From Coprinellus micaceus (lineage: Eukaryota; Basidiomycota; Agaricomycetes; Agaricales; Psathyrellaceae): 64,000 nucleotides of DNA. The stretch's first letter is position 1. Each line of letters begins with the position of its first letter. Positions 59,515-64,000 of this stretch are shown here, piece by piece. The stretch covers positions 372,001 to 436,000 of the forward strand of contig OX596342.1 of the NCBI GenBank assembly GCA_951394405.1, written 5' to 3'. The position numbers and the translations under genes are program-made. Below the pieces are notes generated by a model. It was not told the origin of the DNA, did no database searches, and saw only the letters and a list, made by a program, of their open reading frames with translations.

Positions 59515-60348
59515 ATGCTCGATCAAATCAGCCCTCCCGATGACCGACGCGAAGAAAACGATCTCTGTCGTGTGCCACTACGATTAGTGGAGTCCGTTTT
59601 TTGCTCCCAGTTATGGGAGGCGCAGTCCACACGCGAGCTCAAGCAAGCATGGCTTGATTGCCTGAGAGGTACGCGCACCCTTTGTGAGCGAGTCATGGAG
59701 GCTTATTAGAATCGCCCAATTCCAGGCTCTTATCGACTGCACTTGGCGAGAGGACAGTCACCCATGGATGGCCCCAGGCACTCATGCATCATGATACAAA
59801 ATCGTGGTGAGGGTGCTGCGATGGGTGTTCTCGTTGACTGGGACCACTCCGTCAATCCATCTGAGACAAGCAATCTTTTCGCTCCCGTTGTAGACGTCTC
59901 TACCACAGCAATCGATCCTCTATTAGGCATCGCACGGGGTAATTTCTACCGCTACCACCTGGAGTCTTTCTTCTATATCCTCGTTTGGGCCGCCATTCAT
60001 TACGACCTTGATAAGAGGAAGACTTTGGGGAGTGTCCACTGGGCTCTCAAAGGATGGGTCGCGCGGGACGTGCTGGAGAACGCCTGTGCCAAAGAGCTCT
60101 TCGTAACAGGGTCCGTGACCTACGAAGATGTCTACGGTGCGATCAGGAAGGAGTTTGAAGAAATCAAAGTAACTCTCATCGAACCCCTTCATGACTTGTT
60201 ATGCGTCGCATTACATTCGCGTACTATTGCGTGCAGGCGTTGCAAGGCCGACTACAACTACGAGACATGTGATGGCATTCTCACCTTCGCCGCATTTATG
60301 GAAGCAATCAACGTCGACCCTCGACTCTCTGGATTCGGTGGTGCTTAG
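59515..60348 (+). CDS. FunK1-like C-lobe protein F, catalytic loop lost
   Basis: Exons 59515-59668 and 59726-60348 give about 258 residues with no internal stop. It starts inside the FunK1 kinase (LWEAQSTRELKQAWLDCLR), has the family intron at the usual place, then continues to a normal C-terminal end (ILTFAAFMEAINVDPRLSG). The segment that should read HRDLSxxN is SPMDGPRHSCIMIQN, with no catalytic Asp in register, and the DFG site is VDWDHSV. The ATP-binding lobe is absent. The rest (YRYHLESFFYILVWAAIHYD) is well kept. It is either a pseudogene that still has an open frame or a short non-catalytic FunK1 protein. The frame is open upstream to 59416 without another ATG. Confidence 0.55.
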
Positions 60349-61796
60349 GAGAAATGGAACGTCAGAGGACATTTCTGGGAAGGGTCGCAATCGCTATCAT
60401 TTACTCTTACTAGTAGACGGTCTTGTTACTCCGGAGAACCTCGTAATATTTCAAAAAACGCAAGTACTTTCACAGATACGCTCTAGCGTCGGATGCAGCC
60501 CGATTCATCTATCTGAGGCAAGAATAACCGCGAATATTTGTTCGAGCTACACAATTTGGATACAGCCGACGCCTGACCTCGTCATACGAGGTGGTAAGCA
60601 AGCAGCGTACTGGTATACTGAGCCTCGAAAAACTTGCATTCCGTACAAACCTAACGGAGAGAATCTGAGGAAGAAGAGTTACCAGGAGCCACATTATTCA
60701 TTGTGACTTTCTGAGGTTTGCACCACTAATCCTTCAAAGGGGTTTTTTTTCTTCTTCTGTGAACGGTTACGAGTATTTACGTAAGTAAAGCTCGTTTCTT
60801 TAACCCCCAGCTTTCCCCCTGGCCAAGAACGCCAAGAAATTGTACAGTCCCATTTGGCAACCTGCCTCGCCCAACCCACGAGTTCTTGGGAGCGCCTATT
60901 TCTTCGGCCGCCCTTCCTTTCAACGCTGCGACGGTATGTATACGTCTCGTATTTGAATGCCGGAAAGTAGTATTCACGCTAGTATTTCCCGACCTTTCTG
61001 ATAGGCGCTCCCCTTTGCATGTAGGCACGGACCGCTTCCATCGAAGCTCCGTAAAGCTCATTTCTCCTTCATGAATCATGATCCCCGTCCCACCTTCTCA
61101 TTATTCATAGTATGTACATGTTACGGTGGTTCACCGTTTGAACTGCTTTTTTACTTATATCGCGAAGTCAACATGCGTTTGGTGCAATTGGTGGGTCAAG
61201 GCACGTTTGACTCACCTTCCCGTGCGCTCACAGGGTGTGGTGATCAGAACGCGCTCCCGAGCAGTGAGTGACGCTGCCGACCTGCTCTCTGATACTCATC
61301 GCATAAGGCATCTGGATTCTGCCTTGCAATGCGGTGTGGAGCCTACACTTACACGTGTTGCACGTCAATAAAACGTCGGTCAATAAAACGTCGGTCAATA
61401 AAACGTCGGTGCGGTGTGCTGAGGCGCTGAGAATAACACCACAAACCGATTTTGTAGCAGTAAGGCAGGTGTATAGATTTATACAATTCCGATTTAAAGA
61501 TGTAAAGGCTCGTACCGCCGTGCTGCGCATCGGCCCACTGCCAAAGTCAACCAATGCCACACTCCACGATCACGTGCAATTCGCGTTGATGTCCCAATGG
61601 GGATCTCACAGCTTTGAGCTCGCGTGGCCACTTTGCCGCTTGCCACCTCCCATTACCATTGTTCTTCCTGATTGCCACCCTTTGTGCTTTCTTGGGCGTA
61701 TAAAATCCTTGAGTTGGTTGAAAGACTCTCCCACGATCCTTCTTTCCGCTCCCACTCTTGCCCTGCGCTTCACCGAGCCTTGCGACGTCTTCAGCC
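60349..61796. other. Gene-free stretch upstream of FunK1 G
   Basis: About 1.4 kb without a supportable gene. It holds a T-rich run near 60740, the 15-bp triplicate at 61364-61408, and presumably the promoter of G. Confidence 0.45.
61364..61408. repeat. Tandem repeat, 15-bp unit x3
   Basis: Three perfect copies of GTCAATAAAACGTCG, about 390 bp before the start of FunK1 G. Confidence 0.95.
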
Positions 61797-64000
61797 ATGC
61801 CATCTGGTAAGCCGGAGGGCCCCCAACGCACAATCGTTATTCTCATCCCTCGCTTTAGGCTCTACTATCCACCACACTCCAGTCAAGAAGGGATCCGGCT
61901 CAGGGAACTTCAACCGCGATGGTGATTCCCTGAACGCGAAGCCTATGCGGAGCCTCTTGAAAGACGAGATTTCGGCGTACCACCACTCAGGCATCGAGCT
62001 CGTCGATATAGCTGTGTCCATCTGGGGTGTCGAGCGCGAAACAGCGAACAAGATCCTTCAACTTCCCCTTACCCTCGACTCCGTGGCCGTGGAGAACTAC
62101 AAGCGCCTCCCGACGGAAGGTGACCTTCACCAACCTTTCATCGACTTCGCCGAGGAGTTGCTTCAGAAGGTCCACGCGGCCCTTCACCCGAATGAGCCCT
62201 TTGAGTCCTTCAAGGCCCGTGTCTGGGATAAGGAAGGCAACGCGTCCTTGCAGCATGGGGGGCGCTCTCGGAAGCCTGATATGCTCACTCTGTTCAAACC
62301 GATGGCGGTGGACGCTGAGGTCCCCTGGTGGGGCCTCGTTAAGCACATTATCGAGATGAAGCATGACACCAACAAGGTCGCCGTCTCACAGGAGAAGAGC
62401 GCCGATACGAATGACGAATCCCACCCTGTTAATCAGCAGCCCGATGTCCCCAATCGCGCAGTCAAGAGCGTCAGCACCAAGCCAAAGGTGCCCTCTCGCT
62501 TGAACCCCGTTGTAGGCTCCTCCCATGGCCGCGATTCCACCCATACGGCCGATAGTGACCTAACCCAGACCTCGGGCATGGTTGTGTCTGTCGCCGCCAG
62601 TTCGAAGGGCAAAGGGAAAAGGAACATCGACGAGGTACTCGCAGAAGACGACGAAAACGCCGTGGAAGAAGAGGAGCAGGCAGTCAAGCGCCGCAAGCTT
62701 GCCGGAAAGCTGAAGGAGGACCATTTACAATTGGCAACCTACGCTGTCGAGGCGATGAGCGCGACCAGCCGAAACTGGGTTGCGGGGACCTTAGTCGACA
62801 CTTGCGAAGTCACGGTCCTTCTTCTCGACAGGCACATGGTCGCCCGTACTACCACCTTCAACTTCGACACCGATGTTACAAAGTTTGCGCTCATGATCTA
62901 CGCAATGACCCGATGCAACCGCCTTCAAGCGGGATTCGATCCTCATCTCCGCGCCTCGCTCTCCCAGATCACGGAATCGGAGGCAGAGACCACCGCAACC
63001 CAGGTACCGGAAGAGCTACCCGTTCCATCCCTCATCGGATCCTACTTCGAGTTTCCCCAAAAGAAGGCGGGCGCCAACGGTTCTACCACCGATGACGACT
63101 CGGAGGCTCCTCCTCTCCGCCTCAAGATCACTGGGATTATCCGCCAGCCCGATGACCTCATCAGCCGTGGGACGACCGTTTACAAGGTCAAGGTCGTCGG
63201 AGAAGATGGAAAGCTATCGGAGCAGGACTATGCCCTGAAACTCAGCTGGCCTTTGAAGCAGCGACCCTCTGAGATTGATGTCATCCAGCACCTCAAGGCA
63301 AAGCTCCCAGCTGAGCTTCACGCTCACCTTCCTTCCCTCACCTTCTCTACCTCTTTCTCTGGCGAGCAGCTCTCTCTCCCTTGGACTAAGTTGGGGGGCA
63401 CCCTCAACCTTAATACGCAGAACTTCCAAGAGCGTACCCTGCGAGCAATGCTTGCGGACTACTACCACAAATTATGGGAGGCCGGCAGCCCCGCAGCTTT
63501 CAAGCAGGCTTGGCTAGATTGCGTCGAATGTGAGTTTTACAAATGCACCATGTGGTATGCAGGTCCTGACGCCTGACGCACTTACCACCAGGTCATTACG
63601 AGGCTTTCAGGACTGGAAAGGTCTTGCATCGAGACCTCAGCGAGAATAATCTAATGGTCGACTTCGTCAATGAAGAGGTCAAGGGCGTCGTAAACGATTG
63701 GGATATGGCGAAGTTCGAGGGTTCCAACGACTCCACCTCCGCTGCGCACCATCGTACCGGCACACCTCCCTTCATGGCTATCGACCTTCTCTTAGGCAGG
63801 GCCTGGGGTCACCCCTATCGCTATGACCTGGAGTCTTTCTTCTACATCCTCCTTTGGGCCGCGATCCACTACGACCTGAAACAGAGGAAGAAGTTGAGGA
63901 AGGTTCACTCGGTCCTGAAAGGATGGATCTCGAACGACATGCAAGCTAACGCTACCGCCAAGGATGTATTTGTCACCGGGGACGCCAGCTACGACGCCGT
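61797..64000 (+). CDS. FunK1-family protein kinase G, 3' partial
   Basis: Exons 61797-61806 (10 nt), 61859-63529 and 63592 to the edge. The tiny first exon (MPS plus one base) parallels gene C's 13-nt exon. The N-terminal region keeps RKPD (D144), IIEMK (E169, K171) and LQLATY (Q294), the PD...ExK...Q pattern. A basic patch (AVKRRKLAGK) suggests nuclear import. The kinase shows SRGTTVYKVK, YALKLSW (likely ATP Lys), HRDLSENN (HRD at 573-575) and NDWDMAK, so it should be active. The C-lobe continues past RYDLESFFYILLWAAIHYD and is cut by the window end. It is closer to C than to B in the N-terminal half. Confidence 0.87.

Overview
The window looks like basidiomycete (mushroom-class, Agaricomycetes-like) nuclear DNA. 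The genes are eukaryotic and heavily split by short GT..AG introns of about 45-70 nt. Several families are typical of this group: FunK1 kinases, a DUF6699 protein, F-box/LRR proteins, Kre6/Skn1, Atg13, Ndc1 and a Tnp2/CACTA-type transposase. No rRNA gene, convincing tRNA, CRISPR array or organellar gene was seen. Exon limits were worked out by hand from splice signals and reading phase.

Layout. 1-4966: a Tnp2-type transposon module (transposase running off the left edge plus two passenger-like genes). 5750-6608: a decayed copy of the membrane-protein gene found intact at 12345-13571. 7591-10417: a Kre6/Skn1 beta-glucan assembly enzyme. 11470-11961: a small stress-type protein with a 15-nt exon. 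14877-30775: an accessory island of FunK1 kinases. It holds a head-to-head pair A(-)/B(+) sharing a 163-bp promoter, kinase C(-), a kinase scrap, a ubiquitin-like gene, a predicted secreted lysine-rich kinase-fold gene, and D(-), an inverted and disabled duplicate of B. 31396-34984: two F-box/LRR genes. 36216-38318: an MFS exporter. 39478-41760: a secreted FAD/BBE oxidase. 43258-45396: Ndc1. 47479-50384: Atg13. 51811-52560: DUF6699. 53151-54535: a secreted TupA-like binding protein of bacterial type. 56244-57788: an F-box-like gene. 58000-64000: three more FunK1 loci (E broken, F lacking the catalytic loop, G intact and cut by the right edge).

Conserved housekeeping genes (cell wall, nuclear pore, autophagy, transport) are interleaved with a fast-evolving island. 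Of eight FunK1 loci, only B, C and the visible part of G look intact. The others show frameshifts, nonsense changes, lost catalytic residues or truncation, as in birth-and-death evolution. In C and G the region before the kinase carries a PD...ExK...Q pattern like PD-(D/E)XK nucleases. That pattern and the secreted kinase-fold gene are the two signals most worth following.
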